Program-made: the position numbers and the translations under genes
In this document: one piece after another, positions 1-5,482 of the stretch
Layout: each line of letters opens with the position of its first letter
How positions within the stretch are numbered: the first letter of the stretch is position 1
Notes under the pieces: model-generated
Told to the model about the DNA's origin: nothing
Seen by the model: the letters and a program-made list of their open reading frames with translations, nothing else
The model's database searches: none
Source: Dehalococcoides mccartyi
Lineage (GTDB): Bacteria > Chloroflexota > Dehalococcoidia > UBA2979
Direction of reading: 5' to 3'
DNA: 13,727 nucleotides
Assembly (NCBI GenBank): GCA_945888895.1
Contig: CAMDAY010000033.1
Coordinates: forward strand, 1 to 13,727

Positions 1-1138
1 GGCGCAGCAGGTCCCAGACCTTGCGCGCCGTCGGGTCCAGCGTGTCCTTGCGCGACAGCGGCAGCACCGCCACCTGCACCGGCGCGATGCCCGGCGCGAA
101 GCGCAGCACGACACGCTTGTCGCCGCCCTCGAGCTCTTCCTCGTCATAGCACTCGAGCAGCAGCATCAGCATGATGCGGTCCACGCCGGCCGCCGGCTCG
201 ACCACGTGCGGGACGATGTGCTCGTTCGTGTCGGGGTCGAAGTACGTGAGCTTCTTGCCGGAGTGGTTGGAGTGCTGCGTCAGATCGTACGCGCCGCGGT
301 GCGCGATGCCCTCGACCTCCGCCCAGCCCCACGGGTAGTGGATCTCGACGTCGCTCGTGGCCTTCGAGTAGTGCGACAGCTCATCGGGCGTGTGGTCACG
401 CAGCCGCAGGTGCTGGGGCCGAATGCCGAGGCTGTAGTACCAGCGCAGCCGCTCCTTCTTCCAGTACGTGTGCGTGTCGAGCGAGGTGTCGGGATGGCAG
501 AAGTACTCCATCTCCATCTGCTCGAACTCGCGCGTGCGGAAGATGAACTGCTTGACCGTGATCTCGTTGCGGAACGACTTGCCGATCTGCGCGATGCCGA
601 ACGGCAGGCGCTTGCGCATCGTCGTCTGCACGTTGTCGAAGTTGACGAACATGCCCTGCGCCGTCTCCGGCCGCAGGAAGGCGCGCGCGGACTCATCCGC
701 CACCGGGCCGACGATCGTGCTCAACATCATGTTGAACCGTCGAGGCTCGCTGAACTTGCCGACGGTTCCGCAGTTCGCGCAGGTGTTGTTCTCCACATGG
801 TCGGCGCGCAGGCGCGCCTGGCAGTTGAGGCACTCCACCAGCGGATCGGTGAACTCGGCGACGTGACCGGAGGCGACCCACACATCGGGGTTCGTGATGA
901 TCGCGGCCTCGAGGCCGACGACGTCGTCGCGCTCCTGCACCATCGAACGCCACCAGCGCTCGCGGATGTTGCGCTTCATCTCGACGCCCAGGGGGCCGTA
1001 GTCGTACGCCGCGGCGAAGCCGCCGTAGATCTCCGCCGAGGGGAACACGAAGCCTCGACGCTTCGCCAGAGACGTGATCGTCTCCAGGTCGGCCTTCATC
1101 TCGGACGCGGGGCCGTCGTCAGTTTCCGTCAACGTCAT
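1..1138 (-). CDS. glyQS: Glycyl-tRNA synthetase, single-chain (dimeric) type, 3' end cut by window edge
   Basis: Cytoplasmic class II aminoacyl-tRNA synthetase that charges tRNA-Gly with glycine using ATP. The 379 readable residues carry the family hallmarks: an N-terminal AAAYDYGPLG segment near residues 42-51, a Cys4 zinc site (C103, C106, C120, C123), the RPETAQGMF motif 2 region near 156-164, FIFRTREFEQMEMEYF near 198-213, and a motif 3 near the end that reads EPAAGVDR. The last residues enter the C-terminal anticodon-binding domain. The family is usually about 450 residues, so roughly 70-80 are missing off the left edge. The start is slightly uncertain. GGAG directly abuts the ATG at 1138, whereas TTG two codons downstream would have a 6-nt spacing from the same GGAG. 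The gene is divergent from the small ORF and darA and has its own promoter. Family assignment is firm. Confidence 0.96.
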   Translation of the reverse strand, partial: MTLTETDDGPASEMKADLETITSLAKRRGFVFPSAEIYGGFAAAYDYGPLGVEMKRNIRERWWRSMVQERDDVVGLEAAIITNPDVWVASGHVAEFTDPLVECLNCQARLRADHVENNTCANCGTVGKFSEPRRFNMMLSTIVGPVADESARAFLRPETAQGMFVNFDNVQTTMRKRLPFGIAQIGKSFRNEITVKQFIFRTREFEQMEMEYFCHPDTSLDTHTYWKKERLRWYYSLGIRPQHLRLRDHTPDELSHYSKATSDVEIHYPWGWAEVEGIAHRGAYDLTQHSNHSGKKLTYFDPDTNEHIVPHVVEPAAGVDRIMLMLLLECYDEEELEGGDKRVVLRFAPGIAPVQVAVLPLSRKDTLDPTARKVWDLLR

Positions 1139-1182
1139 CTCCGGGGTGCCACGTCTGGACGACGGGGTATGGTCGAGCCCCG

Positions 1183-1211
1183 AGCGTAGCATCGGCTCCG
1201 GGCACCCTCAA
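1183..1211 (-). promoter_or_regulatory. Predicted sigma70-type promoter for glyQS
   Basis: On the minus strand, TTGAGG (1211-1206) lies exactly 17 nt before TACGCT (1188-1183), which is preceded by TGC as an extended -10. The implied start is near 1176, giving a leader of about 38 nt. I found no T-box motif in the leader, so constitutive expression is the simplest reading. The call rests on motif match and spacing only. Confidence 0.6.
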
Positions 1212-1327
1212 ATAACAGACAGGTGCCGTGCGCGAACACCCGCGCCGCGCGGGGGAAAAGCCGCTAACATCCCCACAACGACGGTGGGCGATGATCGCCC
1301 GGTCGAGGATGTTCGAGGGAACGGCGA

Positions 1328-1447
1328 ATGTGCGGTCTGTTTGCGGTAGCAGTCGGAGTCGCGCTCGGCGTCACCATCGCGGTCATCCTCGCGGCACGCG
1401 AGCCAGCCCCCGCGAGCGCGGCGACCCCGCGCTCGGAAGGAGCATGA
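1328..1447 (+). CDS. Small single-helix membrane ORF (39 aa) overlapping the darA start
   Basis: I do not recognise this protein. It encodes 39 residues: MCGLFAVAVGVALGVTIAVI, then LAAREPAPASAATPRSEGA. Residues 3-23 form one uninterrupted hydrophobic helix, followed by a Pro/Ala/Ser-rich tail with few charges. Three things support it as a real gene. GAGGGA (1315-1320) sits 7 nt before the ATG. The composition is that of a membrane anchor and not of a random GC-rich frame. Its TGA (1445-1447) overlaps an ATG at 1444 as ATGA, the typical arrangement for translational coupling to the next gene, darA. It could be an anchor or regulator associated with DarA, a cleaved leader, or a chance ORF whose translation only helps darA initiation. 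Function is unknown. Confidence 0.55.
   Translation: MCGLFAVAVGVALGVTIAVILAAREPAPASAATPRSEGA
1437..1442 (+). promoter_or_regulatory. Ribosome binding site deciding the darA start
   Basis: AAGGAG lies 1 nt before the ATG at 1444 and 7 nt before the ATG at 1450. The spacing favours 1450, while the ATGA overlap with the upstream ORF would favour re-initiation at 1444. The protein differs by only two residues. Confidence 0.6.
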
Positions 1448-1449
1448 CG

Positions 1450-1800
1450 ATGGTCGATCAGGTTGAGCCGACGAAACTCGTGGTGATGATCGTCTCCGAC
1501 GCGGACGCCGATGAACTCATGGCCGCCCTCAGGGAGAAGGGGATTCCCGCCACGAAGATCGGTTCCTCCGGGGGCTTCCTCCGTCGAGGCAACGTGACGA
1601 TCTTCAGCGGCGTCCCCGCCTCGCAGGTCGACAGCGTGCTCGACATCGTGAACGAGATCGCCCCGGCGCGGACGGAACTCGTCCCCGTCCAGACGCTCCC
1701 GTTCATCGGTGACAGCGCCTTTGCCACAGAGCCCATCGAGGTGCGCGCCGGCGGAGCGATCGTCTTCGTGCTGGACGTGGAACGCTTCCAGCGCATCTAG
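1450..1800 (+). CDS. darA: Cyclic-di-AMP receptor, PII-like (DarA/PstA/YaaQ family)
   Basis: Small cytoplasmic PII-like trimer. Characterised homologues in Bacillus, Listeria and Staphylococcus bind c-di-AMP and signal through flexible loops. The 116-residue protein shows the family pattern throughout: a beta-strand start KLVVMIVSDADADEL (9-23), the ligand-pocket signature TKIGSSGGFLRRGN (35-48), the helix SQVDSVLDIVNEI (58-70), and the C-terminal strand GGAIVFVLDVERF (101-113). Length matches the family (about 110 residues). The start at 1450 is chosen because AAGGAG is 7 nt upstream; ATG 1444 is the alternative. It follows a 39-residue membrane ORF with an ATGA junction and converges on the HD-domain gene. 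No diadenylate cyclase or c-di-AMP phosphodiesterase of a known family is visible in the window. The assignment is confident, but the downstream target of DarA is unknown even in model species. Confidence 0.92.
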   Translation: MVDQVEPTKLVVMIVSDADADELMAALREKGIPATKIGSSGGFLRRGNVTIFSGVPASQVDSVLDIVNEIAPARTELVPVQTLPFIGDSAFATEPIEVRAGGAIVFVLDVERFQRI

Positions 1801-1821
1801 GCATCCGCCCGGACCATTCGA

Positions 1822-3102
1822 CTAGCTCACCGCGTCTGAGCCCTTGCCGCCCGTCGCGTCATCGCCTGTCGCATCGTCGCCTGTCGGCCGCGTCAGCGCC
1901 TCGAGGGCAGCGGGCAGCACCTCGACCACACGGGCGTCGAACTGGCTGCCCGCACCCAGCCCGATCATCGTCAGGGTGTCGTCCTCGTCGTACGCCGGGC
2001 GATGCGGCCGATCGGCGCGCAACGCGTAGTACGCGTCCGCAACCGCGAGGATCCGCGGGGGCATCGGCAGCTCGTCCGAGGACAGCATCTCCGGGTAACC
2101 TCGACCGTCCCGGCGTTCGTGATGCGCGACGACCCATTCCGCGACCTCTGTCAGCCCCGGCGCGCGCTCGATCAGCCATGAGCTGACGGTCGGGTGCGAG
2201 CGCATGATCTCCATCTCATCGACCGACAGGATCGAGGGCTTGTCGGTGATGTGCCGCGAGACGCCGATCTGACCGAGCTCGAGCAGGTGTCCAGCGATGC
2301 CGATCGCCTCCGCGTACGGCTCGGGTAGGCCCATGCTCAACGCGATCTGCCGCGACAGTGCGGCCACTCGCGCCGCCCGCCCCGGCTCACGCACTGCGGC
2401 GTCGACGACTTCGCCCATCGCCTCGGCTGCCTCGACGAGACGGCGCTGCGATGGGCGCCCCTCGCTGAGGCCAGCGAGCCCGACGAGCCGCGCCAGGTCC
2501 TCGTTCCACATCGTCAGCCACGTCTCGTCGTCGTGGAGCGCGGAGCGCAGCGCCGCCGCCACCTCCGGCCCGGCGAGGGGTTCGATGTCTGCGATCGAGG
2601 AGTGGTGCAACTCGGAGCGCGCCCGGAGCGGGCTCATTGCGCCGTCTGCGAATTCGCAGGCCCAGTGCGCCGCGCTCACCAGCAGCCCCTCGACGGGGAT
2701 CGCTGCGCCGAGGCGGCCGTCAGGACGCCCCCGCCCGTCCCACCGCTCGTGCGTCGCCAGAATGCCGTCGCTCACCGCCCCGTCAAAGCCGAAGCGCTCC
2801 GCGACCCACGCTCCCGCGACGAGGTGCCCGCCGTCATGACGAACCGCGACGCCCGAATCGTGCAGGAGCCCCACGGCGATCACGCGGCGGCGCTCCTCCG
2901 CGCCAAAGCCGAGGCGGCGAGCCACCTCGTGCGCAAGGTACGCGACGCGCGCCGCGTGCCCCCTGGGCTGCTGCTCCGCGACGTCGAACGCCCCGCTGAA
3001 GTGCGCCAGGATCTCGATGCGCCGGACCGGACGCAGCAACCCCGTCCGCGTGAGCGTGAGGTCGGCGTCTGAAACCGCTGCCGCGCCGTATCCCTGCTGC
3101 AT
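1822..3102 (-). CDS. Tandem HD-domain protein, HD-GYP-like, both domains degenerate
   Basis: A 426-residue soluble protein with two HD-type phosphohydrolase domains. Domain 1 (about 45-150) keeps HGAARV-like H49, the HD dyad H81-D82, H93 and HE 118-119 followed by WDGRGRP, where the GYP of the family has become GRP. Domain 2 (about 235-380) keeps H303, HHE 327-329, DGRGYP and the later D356, but its HD dyad position reads LLELGQIG, so L274-E275 replace His-Asp. HD-GYP proteins usually hydrolyse cyclic dinucleotides such as c-di-GMP; whether this one does is unclear. The tail carries two TGDDA repeats. The start at ATG 3102 is chosen over an upstream GTG at 3213 because the extra 37 residues are Arg-rich and nondescript, although the SD (AGGG, 3 nt spacing) is weak. 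It is the last gene of the rnhB-yraN-fmdB direction and lies 21 nt from the convergent darA stop. Confidence 0.8.
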   Translation of the reverse strand: MQQGYGAAAVSDADLTLTRTGLLRPVRRIEILAHFSGAFDVAEQQPRGHAARVAYLAHEVARRLGFGAEERRRVIAVGLLHDSGVAVRHDGGHLVAGAWVAERFGFDGAVSDGILATHERWDGRGRPDGRLGAAIPVEGLLVSAAHWACEFADGAMSPLRARSELHHSSIADIEPLAGPEVAAALRSALHDDETWLTMWNEDLARLVGLAGLSEGRPSQRRLVEAAEAMGEVVDAAVREPGRAARVAALSRQIALSMGLPEPYAEAIGIAGHLLELGQIGVSRHITDKPSILSVDEMEIMRSHPTVSSWLIERAPGLTEVAEWVVAHHERRDGRGYPEMLSSDELPMPPRILAVADAYYALRADRPHRPAYDEDDTLTMIGLGAGSQFDARVVEVLPAALEALTRPTGDDATGDDATGGKGSDAVS

Positions 3103-3213
3103 CGCCCTGCCCCTGTGCCGGCGCGCGAGGCCTACCTCGGAAGCGAGGCGTCCCCCGGCGCATGATGGTCTGCCCCTATCTTCGGCAGCGTGCGCTCGCC
3201 TCTTCAGGCGCAC

Positions 3214-3283
3214 GGCACCAACATCTGACCCTCCCCCCGGACGGGGGCGGCTTGGGGGTGGGGGGCTGAGCGAAGAACCGTCG
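3214..3283. repeat. GC-rich intergenic palindromic segment
   Basis: Between the second fmdB gene and the HD-domain gene, a C-run (CCCTCCCCCC, near 3231) is followed by several G-runs up to about 3267, giving imperfect self-complementarity. It resembles the right arm of the inverted repeat near 12.27 kb (CCCTCCC, then G-runs and GGGGTGGG). It may be a decayed copy of the same intergenic repeat, or a terminator-like structure. The resemblance was seen by eye only. Confidence 0.3.
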
Positions 3284-3616
3284 CTAGATATCGACGCCGG
3301 GCGGCATCACGCCGTCGCGGGCCGCATCGATCATGTCGCGCGTCGACTTGGGAACGTCCACGCCGTACTGCTCGAAGCGCTTCTCGACCCAGTGCCCGAT
3401 CTGGCGAGGATCGCGGATCCCGTCGCCAGGATTCGGGACGCCCAGCTCCGACACGACATCGCCGACGCTCCGCTTCCGCGCGACCGCCGACACCTTCCGC
3501 GTCACCTTCGAGGAGCCGCAGTGCTCGCACACCGGCGGCTTCGCCGTCTTCGGCGAGCGGACAAGGATCGACGAGACTTGCGCGCAATCCTCGCAGCGGT
3601 ACTCGTAGATGGGCGT
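3284..3616 (-). CDS. FmdB-family zinc-ribbon protein with apparent ACG start
   Basis: A small putative regulatory or zinc-binding protein of the FmdB family (named for a gene in the formamidase/acetamidase region of Methylophilus); the biochemical role is unknown. The frame reads PIYEYRCEDC from residue 2, matching the family N-terminus (MPIYEYxCxxC), with C8, C11, C30 and C33 forming the zinc ribbon at exactly the spacing of the neighbouring paralogue. The codon at the expected Met is ACG (3616-3614). No ATG, GTG or TTG lies in frame before the second Cys pair, and the first GTG (3532) would delete half of the zinc site. AAGGGGA lies 5 nt upstream of the ACG. I therefore annotate an ACG start giving 110 residues. 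A sequencing error or an ATG-to-ACG mutation that lowers expression are the alternatives. The C-terminal part (about 45-110) is not recognised. Confidence 0.72.
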   Translation of the reverse strand, partial: TPIYEYRCEDCAQVSSILVRSPKTAKPPVCEHCGSSKVTRKVSAVARKRSVGDVVSELGVPNPGDGIRDPRQIGHWVEKRFEQYGVDVPKSTRDMIDAARDGVMPPGVDI

Positions 3617-3621
3617 GGGGT

Positions 3622-3628
3622 TCCCCTT
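3622..3628 (-). promoter_or_regulatory. Ribosome binding site supporting the ACG start
   Basis: AAGGGGA on the minus strand, 5 nt before the ACG codon at 3616. It lies in the 37-nt gap after the upstream fmdB gene and serves no other plausible start codon. Confidence 0.6.
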
Positions 3629-3653
3629 CCGGCAGGCCCGGAGGCCGGGAGTC

Positions 3654-4097
3654 TTACATGTAGGGGTCGGCGGGCGGTAGGTCGGACGCCTTCGGGCGCT
3701 TCTTCTCGGTGGCCTTCATCTTCGCCTGCTCCAGGCGGTAGCGAAGCGCATGCCCCGCATCGACGCGCTCCACCGGGTCCTGGCCCGCATCGGCCTGCGC
3801 CGACAGCGAACCGAAGTCCGAGCCCAGCGCACCGTCGTATCGCTTGCCGAGATCTTTCGACCAGCGCGCGAAGTCACCGACGCCCATCGACCCGCCGAGG
3901 CGGCCCAGCTCCTGGTTGATGTCGATATCGTCGATGCGATCCGCGTCAGACCGGGCACGCATGACCTTGGACATCACACGCTTCAGCTTCTTGCCACCGC
4001 ACTCCGGGCAAACCGGCTCCGTGACCTTGCTGATCGAACGGAAGAAGACGTCGACGCGCTTCTCGCACTTGGGGCAGTCGTACTGGTAGATCGGCAT
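3654..4097 (-). CDS. FmdB-family zinc-ribbon protein (147 aa)
   Basis: FmdB-family protein starting MPIYQYDCPKC, with C8, C11, C30 and C33 as the zinc ribbon, the last pair in the context EPVCPECGGKKLKRVMS, which is typical of the family. The rest (about 45-147) is charged and low in hydrophobic residues, ending in a Lys-rich then Pro-rich tail, and was not recognised as a domain. The start at ATG 4097 follows the family consensus; GAGGAA lies upstream but about 13 nt away, so the Shine-Dalgarno is weak. It sits 83 nt after yraN and 37 nt before a shorter FmdB paralogue on the same strand, which suggests a tandem duplication followed by divergence of the C-terminal parts. FmdB proteins are often called putative regulators, but no direct function can be read from the sequence. 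Confidence 0.88.
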   Translation of the reverse strand: MPIYQYDCPKCEKRVDVFFRSISKVTEPVCPECGGKKLKRVMSKVMRARSDADRIDDIDINQELGRLGGSMGVGDFARWSKDLGKRYDGALGSDFGSLSAQADAGQDPVERVDAGHALRYRLEQAKMKATEKKRPKASDLPPADPYM

Positions 4098-4180
4098 GGC
4101 CGCAGCATATTCCTCGACGGGCCGAAAATCAGCCCGCTCGCTAGCCCTCGCCCCCGCGGTACGCGGATGGCGCGAAGCTC

Positions 4181-4549
4181 CTAGCCTTCGACGGCGTTCT
4201 GGACGTGGTTCAGTTGGCCCACCTCGCCGCCGACCGTGAGCTCGATGGCCACGAGGTCGATGCGCAGGTTCACCGGCAACTCCGGGTGGTCGGCCGAATA
4301 GGCCTCGGCCAGCCCGCGCAGCCGCGCGCCCTTCGCCGGCGAGACGGCCTGCACCGCCGCGCCCATTTTGCGGGACGTCCGGAGCTTCACCTCGATGAAG
4401 ACCAGTGTCTCGCCGTGGAGCGCGACGAGGTCGATCTCGCCCTCCTGGCGGCGGATGTTCTTATCGACCATCTCATAGCCCTGCTGCTCGAGGTAGCGCG
4501 ACGCAATGCGCTCCCCGGCTTCGCCCAGGCGTTGGTTACGTTCAGTCAT
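4181..4549 (-). CDS. yraN: YraN family (UPF0102) endonuclease-like protein
   Basis: A small protein of the UPF0102/YraN family, which has the fold of PD-(D/E)XK nucleases related to Holliday-junction resolvases. No reaction is firmly established for the family. The 122 residues include RLGEAGERIASRYLEQQGY (7-25), NIRRQEGEIDLVA (31-43) and LVFIEVKLR (49-57). These give the nuclease-like set E10, D40, E53 and K55, and an H-x-x-NA end near 115-119. Length matches the family (about 115-130). Its ATG overlaps the rnhB stop as ATGA, so the two are almost certainly cotranslated; this pairing is common in many bacteria. It lies upstream of the two FmdB genes. Confidence 0.92.
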   Translation of the reverse strand: MTERNQRLGEAGERIASRYLEQQGYEMVDKNIRRQEGEIDLVALHGETLVFIEVKLRTSRKMGAAVQAVSPAKGARLRGLAEAYSADHPELPVNLRIDLVAIELTVGGEVGQLNHVQNAVEG

Positions 4550-5196
4550 CGGCGAACCGCCTCGCGGACTGGGGCAAACGACAGTCGGTGGATGCTGCTG
4601 TACCCCTTTGCTGAGAGCGCCAGAAGGTGCTCCGGGGTGCCATACCCCTTGTTTTCGGCCAGCCCGTACCCGGGGAAGGTCTCATCTAGGACGCACATCA
4701 TCCGGTCACGGGCGACCTTCGCGATGATGCTCGCCGCGGCGATGGAGGCGCACCGGGCATCGCCCCGGATGACGGAGCGCTGCTCGAACCCACCTTCAAC
4801 GACTTCTCGTCCATCAATGATCAGGGCGTCGGGCCGCGCAGGCAAGGCGTTGACAGCGCGGCGCATTGCGAGTCTGGTTGCGCGGAGGATGTTGATCTGG
4901 TCCACCACCTGTGGTGATACCGCCGCCACGGCGCATTCGCACTCACCCAGGATGCGCTCCGCAAGCCGCTCCCGCTGCGCCGCCGACAGCACTTTCGAGT
5001 CCCGCAGCAGCCCGATCCACTTCGCGCGGGACGCCTCGCCTCTCGCCGTCCGAGGAATCACGACCGCCGCGGCGACCACCGGCCCGGCCAGCGGCCCTCG
5101 ACCGACCTCGTCCACCCCGGCCACGGATCCGAATCCCAAGCGCCAGAACGACCGTTCGACGGCCCACCCTGGGCGGACGGTGCGTTCGGTTCCCAT
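4546..5196 (-). CDS. rnhB: Ribonuclease HII
   Basis: Cleaves the RNA strand of RNA-DNA hybrids and starts removal of single ribonucleotides built into DNA. The 216 residues contain the signature GVDEVGRGPLAGPVVAAAV (27-45) with catalytic D29 and E30, IIDG with D128, and IRGDARCASIAAASIIAKV (143-161) with D146 as the fourth metal ligand. RDR follows at 163-165 and the closing GYGTPEHLLAL segment at 184-194. Length is normal for the family. The ATG at 5196 is preceded by AGGA with a 7-nt gap. The same bases read TAGGAT and could be a -10 element for a leaderless message, which cannot be settled by eye. The stop overlaps the yraN start as ATGA. The gene is divergent from ftsH across 286 nt. Confidence 0.96.
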   Translation of the reverse strand: MGTERTVRPGWAVERSFWRLGFGSVAGVDEVGRGPLAGPVVAAAVVIPRTARGEASRAKWIGLLRDSKVLSAAQRERLAERILGECECAVAAVSPQVVDQINILRATRLAMRRAVNALPARPDALIIDGREVVEGGFEQRSVIRGDARCASIAAASIIAKVARDRMMCVLDETFPGYGLAENKGYGTPEHLLALSAKGYSSIHRLSFAPVREAVRR

Positions 5197-5367
5197 GCGC
5201 GCATCCTACAACGCGCACCCGCCCCGCTCGAATCTGGCGCTGCAGGACCGTGGGCTTCGATGTCCCTCGCGAACGTTGAGGCCCACGCCCGGCTCCACCT
5301 CGCCTCGCGGTGGTCTTGCCATCCGCGCTCTTGACCGAGCCCAGGCTCCTCGGCGAGCCGGGGCCGG

Positions 5368-5376
5368 TGCTACACT
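5368..5376 (+). promoter_or_regulatory. Extended -10 element, likely ftsH promoter
   Basis: TGCTACACT, an extended -10 of the same type seen before rplU and glyQS. No good -35 lies 16-18 nt upstream. The implied start near 5383 leaves a 100-nt leader before ftsH. The rest of 5197-5482 holds no gene that I can see. Confidence 0.4.
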
Positions 5377-5393
5377 CGGATGACCGAACAAAT

Positions 5394-5413
5394 GAGTCGG
5401 CTACGACCGACTC
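5394..5413 (+). other. Stem-loop in the ftsH leader
   Basis: GAGTCGG and CCGACTC form a perfect 7-bp stem around a 6-nt loop (CTACGA), about 11 nt after the predicted transcription start. A second hairpin (5461-5478) has GCTCGGGC paired to GCGAGC around a GAAA loop, with a two-base bulge, and ends 4 nt before the ftsH ATG. Roles such as mRNA stability or start-site masking are inference. Confidence 0.4.
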
Positions 5414-5482
5414 GGGACCGTGTCGCACCTCCCCACCTCCAAGCCGGGTGCGTCCCCTCCGCTCGGGCGAAAGCGAGCCAGT

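Noticed and set aside
206..1189. A 327-codon plus-strand frame opposite the glycyl-tRNA synthetase
   Set aside because: Arg/Val/Leu-rich antisense shadow; the opposite strand has all GlyRS motifs.
1239..1253. Hairpin CCCGCG-CCG-CGCGGG as a terminator or RNA element
   Set aside because: A 6-bp GC stem with a 3-nt loop is expected by chance in this GC-rich DNA; no T-run and no gene end nearby on the right strand.
1139..1327. T-box riboswitch in the glyQS leader
   Set aside because: No T-box core motif on the minus strand, and the predicted leader is only about 38 nt long.
1228..1449. An upstream start for darA adding 74 residues
   Set aside because: The extra residues are Arg/Pro-rich and unlike any DarA; the AAGGAG at 1437 points to 1450 or 1444.
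1849..1893. Two 15-nt direct repeats in the tail of the HD-domain gene as a CRISPR or regulatory repeat
   Set aside because: Only two imperfect in-frame copies encoding TGDDA; this is simple tail duplication with no spacer structure.
5420..5482. GTG 5420 as the ftsH start
   Set aside because: It has no Shine-Dalgarno and adds a polar 21-residue stretch before the first membrane helix; ATG 5483 fits the family better.
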